Shown here piece by piece: positions 8,838 to 15,319 of a stretch of DNA of 64,000 nucleotides. The position numbers and the translations under genes were made by a program. The stretch is taken from contig NZ_BOOW01000007.1 of the NCBI RefSeq assembly GCF_016863435.1, forward strand, positions 270,609 through 334,608, given 5' to 3'. The stretch comes from Sinosporangium siamense (GTDB taxonomy: Bacteria; Actinomycetota; Actinomycetes; Streptosporangiales; Streptosporangiaceae). Within the stretch, counting starts at the first letter, position 1; every line of letters starts with the position of its first letter. The notes beneath the pieces are model-generated. The model worked only from the letters and a program-made list of their open reading frames with translations. It was not told where the DNA came from and did no database searches.

Positions 8838-9797
8838 GTGGGAGTCGCTAAGGAACGTGTCGCGCAACTCGAATACTCCGAGTTCCAGGGCGCGATGCTC
8901 GACGAGGCCAAACGCCGCCGTAAAGCCGCGAAGATCATCGCGGTGCTGGCTCACTTCTTGGGCACCGGGCAGGGCTTGGGAAATAGGCAGGGCTTGGGAA
9001 ATGGGCAGGGCTTGGGAACCGGGCAGGGAACGGGGGTTAAGGGTGGCACCGGGCAGGAGCCTGGTGCCGAGCCGGACTCCCCAGCCGGGGTGCTCGCCGG
9101 GCTGACCGTGGCGGATATCGGCTGTTCGGCGGGGTTCATCGCCGATGAGCTGGCCGAGGCCGGGGCGCTGCACACCTTCGGTGTCGACATCGACGTGCCG
9201 GGCCTGCGCAAGGCGGCGGCCAGGTTCGGCGGGCGGGTGGCGTTCGTGTGCGGCGACGGCACGGCTCTGCCGTTCCCCGACGGGTCGGTTGACGTGCTGG
9301 TGTTCAACCACATCTACGAGCACGTCGTCGACCCCGACGCGATCATCGCCGAGATGCGGCGCGTGTTGTCCGATCGGGGGGTGCTCTACCTAGGGCTCGG
9401 CAATCGGCTCGGTGTGATGGAGCCGCATTACAAGCTGCCCTTCCTGTCCTACCTCCCGCCGGCGCTCGCCGACCGCTATGTGCGGGCCTTCGGCCGCGCC
9501 GACCATTACTACGAGCGCTATCGCACGCGATGGGGCCTGCGGAAGATGATGCGGGAGTTTCACGTGTGGGACTACACGTTTCCCGTGCTCGCCACACCTG
9601 AGCGGTTCGCCGGGTCGGAGCTTTTCCCCGGCATGATCGGCAAGGTCGCCGGGGCCGTGCTGGCCCGGGTGCCCCGGGCCGCGCTGCGGCTGCTGCTGCC
9701 GGTCGTGCCGACCTACCTGTGGGTCGCGACGAAGAAGCCGATGGTTCCCCGTGGCCCCAGGCTGCCCCGACCTCCCGAGCGGGTCCGTCCCCTGTGA
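8838..9797 (+). CDS. Class I SAM-dependent methyltransferase
   Basis: Motif I of the SAM-binding fold is VADIGCSAGF at about residues 91-100, followed by the acidic strand GVDID. The FNHIYEHVVDPDAIIAEM stretch is typical of Methyltransf_11/25 domains. Between the N-terminal helix and motif I is a low-complexity insertion made by an 18-bp repeat. The C-terminal third has aromatic and hydrophobic stretches that could contact the membrane. The GTG at 8838 precedes the conserved start and lies 67 bp from the divergent flippase-like gene. Its stop overlaps the next gene by GTGA. It probably methylates a sugar or lipid intermediate of this locus; the acceptor is unknown. Confidence 0.85.
   Translation: MGVAKERVAQLEYSEFQGAMLDEAKRRRKAAKIIAVLAHFLGTGQGLGNRQGLGNGQGLGTGQGTGVKGGTGQEPGAEPDSPAGVLAGLTVADIGCSAGFIADELAEAGALHTFGVDIDVPGLRKAAARFGGRVAFVCGDGTALPFPDGSVDVLVFNHIYEHVVDPDAIIAEMRRVLSDRGVLYLGLGNRLGVMEPHYKLPFLSYLPPALADRYVRAFGRADHYYERYRTRWGLRKMMREFHVWDYTFPVLATPERFAGSELFPGMIGKVAGAVLARVPRAALRLLLPVVPTYLWVATKKPMVPRGPRLPRPPERVRPL
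8967..9029 (+). repeat. 18-bp tandem minisatellite inside the methyltransferase gene
   Basis: The unit GGGCAGGGCTTGGGAAAT is repeated at 8967-8984, 8985-9002 and 9003-9020, with a partial fourth copy to 9029. Copies differ at one or two bases. Eighteen bases is six codons, so copy-number change would keep the frame and only lengthen a Gly/Gln/Leu/Asn linker before motif I. Confidence 0.9.
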
Positions 9798-10882
9798 ACA
9801 CCGGCGACCCCCGCGAGAACACCGGGCCCGCCGCGATGGGCTCCGGCTCGGCTGAGGCCGCGTCCCGCGCGCCGGCCTCGCGGGCTCATGCCGTACCGGC
9901 GGGAGATGCTCCCGCGGCGGCGCCGCGGCGCCGGTCCTGGGGGCGGGTGCTCCGGGTCGGGTTCCTCGTGATCGCGCTGGGGTTCGGCGCGTGGGCGGTG
10001 GCGGGGCAGTGGGACGCGGTGGCGGCGGCGTTCGGGCGGCTGTCGTGGGGGGCGCTCGCGATGTCGCTCGTCGCGGTGGTGGGGGCTCTGGGCTGCGGGA
10101 TGATGGTCTGGCGGGCGCTCCTCGCCGACCTCGGGTCCCGGCTGCCGCTGCGCCCGGCAGGCAAGATCTTCTTTATTGGCCAGTTGGGGAAATACATCCC
10201 CGGCTCCATCTGGCCCATGGTCGCCCAGATGGAGATGGGCCGTGACCACGGCGTGCCGAGATCGCGCAGTGCGGCGGCCTTCTTCCTGGCGTTCCCCGTG
10301 CAGCTCGGCAGCGGGTTGCTGATCGCCGCCGTAACCCTGCTCGCCTCGACGCCCCGCTCCATCGGCCCATATGCGTGGGCGCTGCTCCTGATCCCGGTGA
10401 CACTCGTGGCGCTCGAACCCCGGGTGATCAACAAGGTGATCGCCTTCGGGCTGCGCAAGCTGCGGCGCGAGCCGCTTCCCGTTCCTCTCACCCGCAAAGG
10501 CATGCTCACGGCGCTGATGTGGGCCACGATCGGCTGGGTCATGTACGGCGCGCACCTCGCCGCCGTGCTCTCCGAGTTCGTGGCGGGGTTCACGCTTGTG
10601 CACCTGGCCGTCTTCTCCGTCGGGGCGTTCGCGCTTTCCTGGTGCCTCGGCATCATGACCTTCGTCGTGCCCGCGGGCGCGGGGGTGCGGGAGGTCGCGA
10701 TGGTCGCGGTTCTTATGCCCGTGCTGGGGGCGGCGGGTGGTCAGGGCACGGCCATCGCGGTGGCCCTCGTCTCCCGCATGGTGATCGTCATGGGGGACCT
10801 GATCTGCGCCGTCTGCGGTGGTTGGGCGGCCAGGAGAACGGCCGGTTCCGCACAAGGTCATGCTCAGCAAAATGCCCTGTGA
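9794..10882 (+). CDS. Flippase-like membrane protein, LPG-synthase TM / UPF0104 family (paralogue 2)
   Basis: A 362-residue protein with a disordered N-terminal tail of about 50 residues (Ala/Pro/Ser rich) and about eight membrane helices. FIGQLGKYIPGSIWPM followed by MEMGRDHG matches paralogue 1 almost residue for residue, so the two arose by duplication. The GTG at 9794 overlaps the methyltransferase stop by four bases, showing translational coupling. Its proposed role is membrane movement or membrane-side handling of a lipid-linked glycan, inferred from family and neighbours only. After its stop a 91-bp gap with two hairpins leads to the next glycosyltransferase. Confidence 0.85.
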   Translation: MNTGDPRENTGPAAMGSGSAEAASRAPASRAHAVPAGDAPAAAPRRRSWGRVLRVGFLVIALGFGAWAVAGQWDAVAAAFGRLSWGALAMSLVAVVGALGCGMMVWRALLADLGSRLPLRPAGKIFFIGQLGKYIPGSIWPMVAQMEMGRDHGVPRSRSAAAFFLAFPVQLGSGLLIAAVTLLASTPRSIGPYAWALLLIPVTLVALEPRVINKVIAFGLRKLRREPLPVPLTRKGMLTALMWATIGWVMYGAHLAAVLSEFVAGFTLVHLAVFSVGAFALSWCLGIMTFVVPAGAGVREVAMVAVLMPVLGAAGGQGTAIAVALVSRMVIVMGDLICAVCGGWAARRTAGSAQGHAQQNAL

Positions 10883-10928
10883 TTTAGCCCACGTTTCGCC
10901 GGGTGCGGTCATAGAGTGAACGGGGGAA

Positions 10929-10970
10929 CGGCGGTCAGAACCGCCGCGCGGATCTTGAGGGGAGAGATCC
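10929..10970 (+). promoter_or_regulatory. Two adjacent hairpins before the GT4 gene, the second holding its ribosome site
   Basis: Hairpin 1 is CGGCGGT, loop CAGA, ACCGCCG (10929-10946). Hairpin 2 is GGATCT, a nine-base loop, then AGATCC (10950-10970); the loop contains the Shine-Dalgarno GAGGGGAG for the GTG at 10974. Both stems are perfect. Display or occlusion of the ribosome site in a stem-loop could tune translation, which is inference. Confidence 0.6.
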
Positions 10971-10973
10971 ACT

Positions 10974-12095
10974 GTGACACCTCGGGTGCTTGTCGACGCC
11001 GCTGCTGTGCCTGCGGACCGTGGTGGCTTGATCAGATATGTCGATGGACTCGTGAGGGCCCTCGACCGGGCGGGAGCCGACCTGGTCGTGGTCTGCCAGC
11101 GCTCCGACACCGAGCGATATCGGCGCCTCGCGCCCTCCGCCCGAGTGCTGGCCGGCCCGGTGTCCATCGCCAATCGGGCCACGAGGCTCGCGTGGGAGCA
11201 GAACGCCGTGCCGATCCTCGCCAAGCAGGTCGGCGCCAAGGTGATTCACGCGCCTTACTATTCGATGCCGCTCGGCTCAGGGGTGCCCACGGTCGCCACA
11301 GTCCACGACGTGACGTGGTTCACCGAGCCCGAGCAGCACAGCAGGAAGAAGGCGTCGTTCTTCCGCTGCGCCACCCGCACCGCCGTGCGCCACGCCGCCC
11401 GTGTGATCGTGCCGTCGAAGGCGACCAGGGATGAGCTGGTCAGGGTGTTGTCGGCCGACTCCACCCGGCTCGACGTCGCCTATCACGGGGTCGACACGGA
11501 CTTGTTCCACCGGCCGAGGGTCGACGAGGTGCGCCGGGTGTCGCGCCGGCTGGGGCTGCACGGCCAGCCTTACGTCGCTTTTCTGGGAGCGCTCGAACCC
11601 CGCAAAAACGTGCCAAATCTCATCCGGGGGTTTGTCCGCGCGGTGGAGTCGGTGCCCGAGCGTCCCGCGCTCGTGCTGGCCGGCGGCATCCACGACGACG
11701 AAGTCGACGCCGCCATTCGTGAGGTGCCGGGGGACGTGCGGGTGATCAGGCCGGGTTACCTCGCCTTCGGCGATCTGCCGGGCTTCCTCGGCGGGGCTCT
11801 CGTCGCGGCGTTCCCGTCGCGGGGCGAGGGCTTCGGGCTCGCCGTGCTGGAGGCCATGGCGTGCGGCGCGCCCGTGCTGACGACGCAGCGTTCGGCGCTG
11901 CCCGAGGTCGGCGGCGACGCGGTCGCCTACACCGAGCCCGACGTCGAGGGCATCGCCCGCAGCCTCACGGCGCTCCTCACCTCCCCCGACCAGCGCGAAA
12001 GGCTCGCCGCCGCGGGCCGGGCACGCGCCGGGGAGTTCACGTGGCGGGCGTCGGCGGAGGCACATCTGGTCTCCTATCAGCGGGCGGTCGAATAG
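10974..12095 (+). CDS. Family 4 glycosyltransferase
   Basis: A 373-residue GT-B enzyme of the mannosyltransferase-like GT4 group. The N-domain has the GGLIRYVDGL loop, and VTWFTEPEQHSRKKASFF corresponds to the acceptor-side region of mannosyltransferases such as PimB/WbdA-like enzymes. YVAFLGALEPRKNVPNLI is the linker strand, and EGFGLAVLEAMACGAPVLT is the classic E-x7-E nucleotide-sugar motif. There is no membrane segment. The GTG at 10974 has GAGGGGAG upstream. It is followed after 17 bp by the nucleotidyltransferase, which supports a GDP-mannose donor. Confidence 0.9.
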   Translation: MTPRVLVDAAAVPADRGGLIRYVDGLVRALDRAGADLVVVCQRSDTERYRRLAPSARVLAGPVSIANRATRLAWEQNAVPILAKQVGAKVIHAPYYSMPLGSGVPTVATVHDVTWFTEPEQHSRKKASFFRCATRTAVRHAARVIVPSKATRDELVRVLSADSTRLDVAYHGVDTDLFHRPRVDEVRRVSRRLGLHGQPYVAFLGALEPRKNVPNLIRGFVRAVESVPERPALVLAGGIHDDEVDAAIREVPGDVRVIRPGYLAFGDLPGFLGGALVAAFPSRGEGFGLAVLEAMACGAPVLTTQRSALPEVGGDAVAYTEPDVEGIARSLTALLTSPDQRERLAAAGRARAGEFTWRASAEAHLVSYQRAVE

Positions 12096-12112
12096 TGCGT
12101 TAGCCTCTCCGC

Positions 12113-13234
12113 GTGACGCAGAGCAACGTGCCCCACGCCCCCGGCGGAGTCCCCGCCCCCGACCTTCAGGCGATCTTGCTGGTGGGCGGTCAGGGCACCC
12201 GGCTGCGACCCTTGACGATCAACACTCCCAAACCTCTCCTCCCCACCGCCGGTGTGCCGTTCCTGGCCCACCAGCTCGCCCGGGCCCGCTCGTTCGGCGT
12301 GAGCCGCGTCGTCTTCGCGACGTCCTATCGCGCGGAGATGTTCGAGGAGGTCTTCGGCGACGGCGCCGGCTTCGGGCTCTCCTTGGCATATGTGACCGAG
12401 GAGACCCCGCTCGGCACCGGCGGCGCCATCCGCAACGCCGCCCGCGGCCTGACCTGCGGCCCCGACGCGCCCGTGCTCATCTTCAACGGCGACGTCCTGT
12501 CCGGCCACGACATCGCCGACCAGGTTCGCATGCACGTCGACCGCGACGCCGCCGTCACGCTCCACCTCGCCGAGGTCGAGGACCCGAGCGCCTTCGGCTG
12601 CGTGCCCACCGACGACGAGGGACGCGTCACCGCCTTCCTGGAGAAGACCCCCGACCCCGTGACCAACCGCATCAACGCCGGGTGTTACATCTTCAAGCGG
12701 TCGGTCATCGACACCATTCCCGAAGGCGAGGTCGTCTCCGTCGAGCGCCAGACCTTCCCCGGCCTCATCGACGCCGGAGCGCTCGTGCTCGGTTACGCCG
12801 ACCGGTCCTACTGGCTGGACGTCGGCACCCCCGCCGCCTTCGTCCAGGGTTCCAGCGACCTCGTCCTCGGCCGCCTGGCCTCCCCGGCCCTGCCCGGCGC
12901 GCCCGGAGAGCACCTCGCGCTCGCGGGCAGCGACGTGTCACCCCAGGCCAAGGTCGAGGGCGGCTCCGTCATCGGCGCCCGCGCCACGGTCGCCGCCGGA
13001 GCCTGCGTCAGCGGCAGCGTCCTCGGCGACGACAGCGTCGTCGCGGCCGGCGCCGTCGTGACCGACTCCGTGATCGGCACCGGCGCCCGCATCGCCGAAG
13101 GCGCCGTCGTGCGCGGCGCCGTCATCGGCGACCACGCCGTCATCGGCCCCCGCAACGAGCTTCCCCCCGGCACCCGCGTGTGGCCGGGGATCACCTTGCC
13201 CGACTGCGCGATCCGAGTGTCGAGCGAGCTCTGA
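12113..13234 (+). CDS. manC: Sugar-1-phosphate nucleotidyltransferase, GDP-mannose pyrophosphorylase type
   Basis: The protein is 373 residues. The N-terminal nucleotidyltransferase domain has the signature LVGGQGTRLRPLT and TPKPLLPTAG; the metal site is FNGDVL. The C-terminal about 120 residues form a left-handed beta-helix of repeated hexapeptides, as in the Rv3264c-type mannose-1-phosphate guanylyltransferase. It would make GDP-mannose from the mannose-1-phosphate produced by ManB (29519-30877). Synteny with Rv3264c, next to the fbi genes and the LCP locus, supports the name. A glucose or other sugar specificity cannot be excluded by sequence alone. Confidence 0.85.
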   Translation: MTQSNVPHAPGGVPAPDLQAILLVGGQGTRLRPLTINTPKPLLPTAGVPFLAHQLARARSFGVSRVVFATSYRAEMFEEVFGDGAGFGLSLAYVTEETPLGTGGAIRNAARGLTCGPDAPVLIFNGDVLSGHDIADQVRMHVDRDAAVTLHLAEVEDPSAFGCVPTDDEGRVTAFLEKTPDPVTNRINAGCYIFKRSVIDTIPEGEVVSVERQTFPGLIDAGALVLGYADRSYWLDVGTPAAFVQGSSDLVLGRLASPALPGAPGEHLALAGSDVSPQAKVEGGSVIGARATVAAGACVSGSVLGDDSVVAAGAVVTDSVIGTGARIAEGAVVRGAVIGDHAVIGPRNELPPGTRVWPGITLPDCAIRVSSEL

Positions 13235-13249
13235 CCCGCTAGGGGGCAC

Positions 13250-13474
13250 GGCGGGTGCCTCGGCGCTTTGGCCGGTCGGCCGGGTCTGTGGGCGGGGTGC
13301 GGCGGGTGCCTCGGCGCTTTGGCCGGTCGGCCGGGTCTGTGGGCGGGGTGCGGCGGGTGCCTCGGCGCTTTGGCCGGTCGGCCGGGTCTGTGGGCGGGGT
13401 ACGGCGGGTGCCTCGGCGCTTTGGCCGGTCCTCCGGGTCCGTCAGCGTGGCACGGTGGGAGTCTCGGCGCTTGA
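13250..13474 (+). repeat. 51-bp tandem repeat (VNTR-like), about 4.5 copies
   Basis: Units begin with GGCGGGTGCCTCGGCGCTTT at 13250, 13301, 13352 and 13403. The first three are nearly identical, the fourth has diverged, and a partial fifth (CACGGTGGGAGTCTCGGCGC) runs to about 13474. Each unit contains a GGCCGGTCGGCCGG self-complementary core. It lies just after the manC stop. It is open in one plus frame as a 17-residue repeat peptide, but no ribosome site or homologous domain supports a gene. Confidence 0.9.
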
Positions 13475-13500
13475 TCGACGGGGGAAATAGACGACGTTAA

Positions 13501-13541
13501 GACCGAGGGGCACCGTACATCTCTGTGTCCCCTCGGCCTTA
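13501..13541. terminator. Bidirectional hairpin terminator
   Basis: The arms CCGAGGGG(C)AC and GTCCCCTCGG, with a loop of about 14 bases, form a strong hairpin between manC (+) and the small secreted protein gene (-). On the minus strand it is followed by TCTTAACGTCG and then a T-rich stretch. Confidence 0.6.
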
Positions 13542-13550
13542 AGGGGATTT

Positions 13551-13856
13551 CTAGTCCTTCGTTTCGACTCTCACGTGAGTCACCGTGCCAAGAACGTTGA
13601 TGGAGGAGTGGTTGCCCACGTAAGCCCACTGGCTTTCCATGACGGCGGGGCCGACCCACGGGTTGACGTGGATGAAGTTGACGACCACCCGGTGCTGGCC
13701 GGTGCCGCCCGCGCATTGGCTGGTCACTCTGTAGCCCTCTTGGGTCCAGCTACAGCCGGCGGGCAAGGCGTGAGCCGCCGAGGCCATACCCATGAGGACA
13801 CCCGCGCTGATCAGGGTGCCGGCGGTGACCATTCCTGCCCACTTCTTGATTTTCAT
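13551..13856 (-). CDS. Small secreted protein of unknown function
   Basis: I do not recognise the family. The product is 101 residues with a classical signal peptide: basic MKIKKW, a hydrophobic core TLISAGVLMGMASA, and a cleavage site near AHA-LPAG at about residue 31. The mature part of about 70 residues has two cysteines (ALPAGCSW and TSQCAGG) likely to form one disulfide, and a beta-rich pattern. A strong ribosome site GGGAGG precedes the ATG with nine-base spacing. It is alone between two oppositely oriented genes, and an operator-like palindrome lies upstream at 14076. It could be a small envelope or antimicrobial-type protein; nothing decides between these. Confidence 0.75.
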   Translation of the reverse strand: MKIKKWAGMVTAGTLISAGVLMGMASAAHALPAGCSWTQEGYRVTSQCAGGTGQHRVVVNFIHVNPWVGPAVMESQWAYVGNHSSINVLGTVTHVRVETKD

Positions 13857-14239
13857 GCTGCTTTACCTCCCGGTGTTGTCGTGCATGGCGGATTGACGTG
13901 ATGCGGGCGATGCCTGAGCCAGGAAACGGTGAAGGGGTACTTCCTGGATGGCTTCGCGGGAATTCCTGTCGGCTCGTCGCTGACATAAGGCCGGCGATTG
14001 GGGGGAGTGCGTCCGGGGCAAGGCGGGAAGACGATCGGTTGCTCCGGTGCCCAGCCGTTCTCCCGCCGCTTTTGCTTAGGAAAGTTTCCTAACCGAAAAC
14101 CTACCTGGCTGCGAAGATGAGTCAAGTCTCGGCATGTTCGCCGAATGTCCGCCTTGGCGGATCCCCCCTTGGCGGGTGTCCGGAACAGCGAGGGCGGCGG
14201 CCCCGGGAGCCTGAACTAGGCTCACGTTGGAGGTGGGGA
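13857..14239. promoter_or_regulatory. Divergent regulatory gap with a perfect 17-bp palindrome
   Basis: The 383-bp gap separates the small secreted protein gene (-) from the AlkA-like gene (+). At 14076-14092 it holds TTAGGAAAGTTTCCTAA, a perfect palindrome around a central G, in a locally AT-rich patch, a typical repressor operator shape. It is about 220 bp upstream of the secreted-protein start and 147 bp upstream of the glycosylase start. I see no gene in this gap. Confidence 0.6.
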
Positions 14240-15151
14240 ATGGAACGTGTGTGGCGGCCGGACGTGGCCCTGAGCGGGGCACTGGACGTGGCGCTGACCA
14301 TGTCGCCGCACCGCCGCGGCGGCGGCGACCCCACATGGCGGCAGGAGGCCGGCGGCGCCGTGTGGCGCACGTCGCGCACCCCTTTGGGGCCGGGCACGCT
14401 GCGGGTCACCGTACTCCCCGGGGAGGGAGCGGTGGTCGGCCGTGCCTGGGGGCCGGGTGCGGAGTGGATGCTGGACACGCTTCCTGAGCTGCTCGGAACA
14501 CATGACGACAAGTCCGGGTTTGATCCACAGCACGACGTTGTCCGGGACGCCGCCCGCCGCCATGCCGGGCTCCGCATCGGCCGATCCGGACGCGTCTTCG
14601 AGGCCTTGGTGCCCGCAGTCCTCGAACAAAAGGTCGTCGGGCGGGAGGCCTGGCGTGCCTGGCGCTGGTTGTTCGCGCGGTACGGCGAACGCGCGCCCGG
14701 CCCCGGCCCCGAAGGACTCAGGGTGTTCCCTCCGCCGGAGGTGTGGCGGTCCATCCCGAGCTGGGACTGGCATCGCGCCGGCGTCGAGGGTGTCCGCGCC
14801 AAGACGATCGTCAATGCGGCCTGGCACGCGGAGAAGTTCGAGGCCGCGCGTGAGTCGCCTGAGTTGGACCGGCTGCTCAGGCTTCTGCCCGGGATCGGGG
14901 TGTGGACCTCGGCCGAGGTCCGCCAGCGTGCCCTCGGCGACCCGGACGCGGTCTCGGTCGGGGACTACCACCTTCCCTCGGTGGTGGGCTGGGCGCTGAC
15001 CGGAGAGAAGACCGATGACGCGGGCATGTTGCGGCTGCTTGAGCCGTATGCCGGGCATCGTTATCGAGTGACCCGGCTACTGGAGTTGAGCGGGCACCGC
15101 CCTCCCGCCCGCGGCCCGCGTATGGCGGTCCGGGACTACCGGTCGTTTTAG
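14240..15151 (+). CDS. AlkA-like DNA-3-methyladenine glycosylase (HhH-GPD)
   Basis: The protein is 303 residues, normal for the AlkA group. The helix-hairpin-helix LPGIGVWTSAEV is followed by VGDYHLPS, whose aspartate (about residue 242) corresponds to the catalytic Asp of AlkA. It excises alkylated bases in base-excision repair in the cytoplasm. The ATG at 14240 follows a very strong GGAGGTGGGGA site; longer in-frame starts upstream lack support. It stands alone between a divergent secreted-protein gene and fbiC. The paired DNA glycosylase at 57773-58972 belongs to a different family. Confidence 0.88.
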   Translation: MERVWRPDVALSGALDVALTMSPHRRGGGDPTWRQEAGGAVWRTSRTPLGPGTLRVTVLPGEGAVVGRAWGPGAEWMLDTLPELLGTHDDKSGFDPQHDVVRDAARRHAGLRIGRSGRVFEALVPAVLEQKVVGREAWRAWRWLFARYGERAPGPGPEGLRVFPPPEVWRSIPSWDWHRAGVEGVRAKTIVNAAWHAEKFEAARESPELDRLLRLLPGIGVWTSAEVRQRALGDPDAVSVGDYHLPSVVGWALTGEKTDDAGMLRLLEPYAGHRYRVTRLLELSGHRPPARGPRMAVRDYRSF

Positions 15152-15176
15152 CGCGGCCCGCCGGTGGATAAGCGCA

Positions 15177-15268
15177 GACAGGTGACCTCGGCCGGCGAGC
15201 CACCCGAGGATCTGCGCGTTCGTGCCGTCGAGCAGGCGGACAGGTGACCTCGGCCGGCGAGCCACCCG
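15177..15268 (+). repeat. Direct repeat pair of 30 bp before fbiC
   Basis: A 30-bp sequence starting GACAGGTGACCTCGGCCGGC occurs at 15177-15206 and again, identical, at 15239-15268, 62 bp apart. It lies in the 168-bp gap upstream of fbiC. It may be a duplicated regulatory site or a remnant of a duplication. Confidence 0.85.
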
Positions 15269-15307
15269 TAGGAAACACCTGCTGAATGCCTGACGAGGCG
15301 GGCAACG

Positions 15308-15313
15308 TAATGT
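15308..15313 (+). promoter_or_regulatory. Possible -10 element for a leaderless fbiC transcript
   Basis: TAATGT lies six bases upstream of the fbiC ATG (15320), and there is no Shine-Dalgarno sequence. In actinobacteria this arrangement often marks leaderless mRNA starting at the initiation codon. No convincing -35 box is seen, so this is inference. Confidence 0.4.
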
Positions 15314-15319
15314 GCGCGT

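Noticed and set aside
13255..13500. Plus-strand ORF of repeated 17-residue units over the VNTR
   Set aside because: The 51-bp repeat is open by length, but has no ribosome site and no protein family; treated as a DNA repeat.
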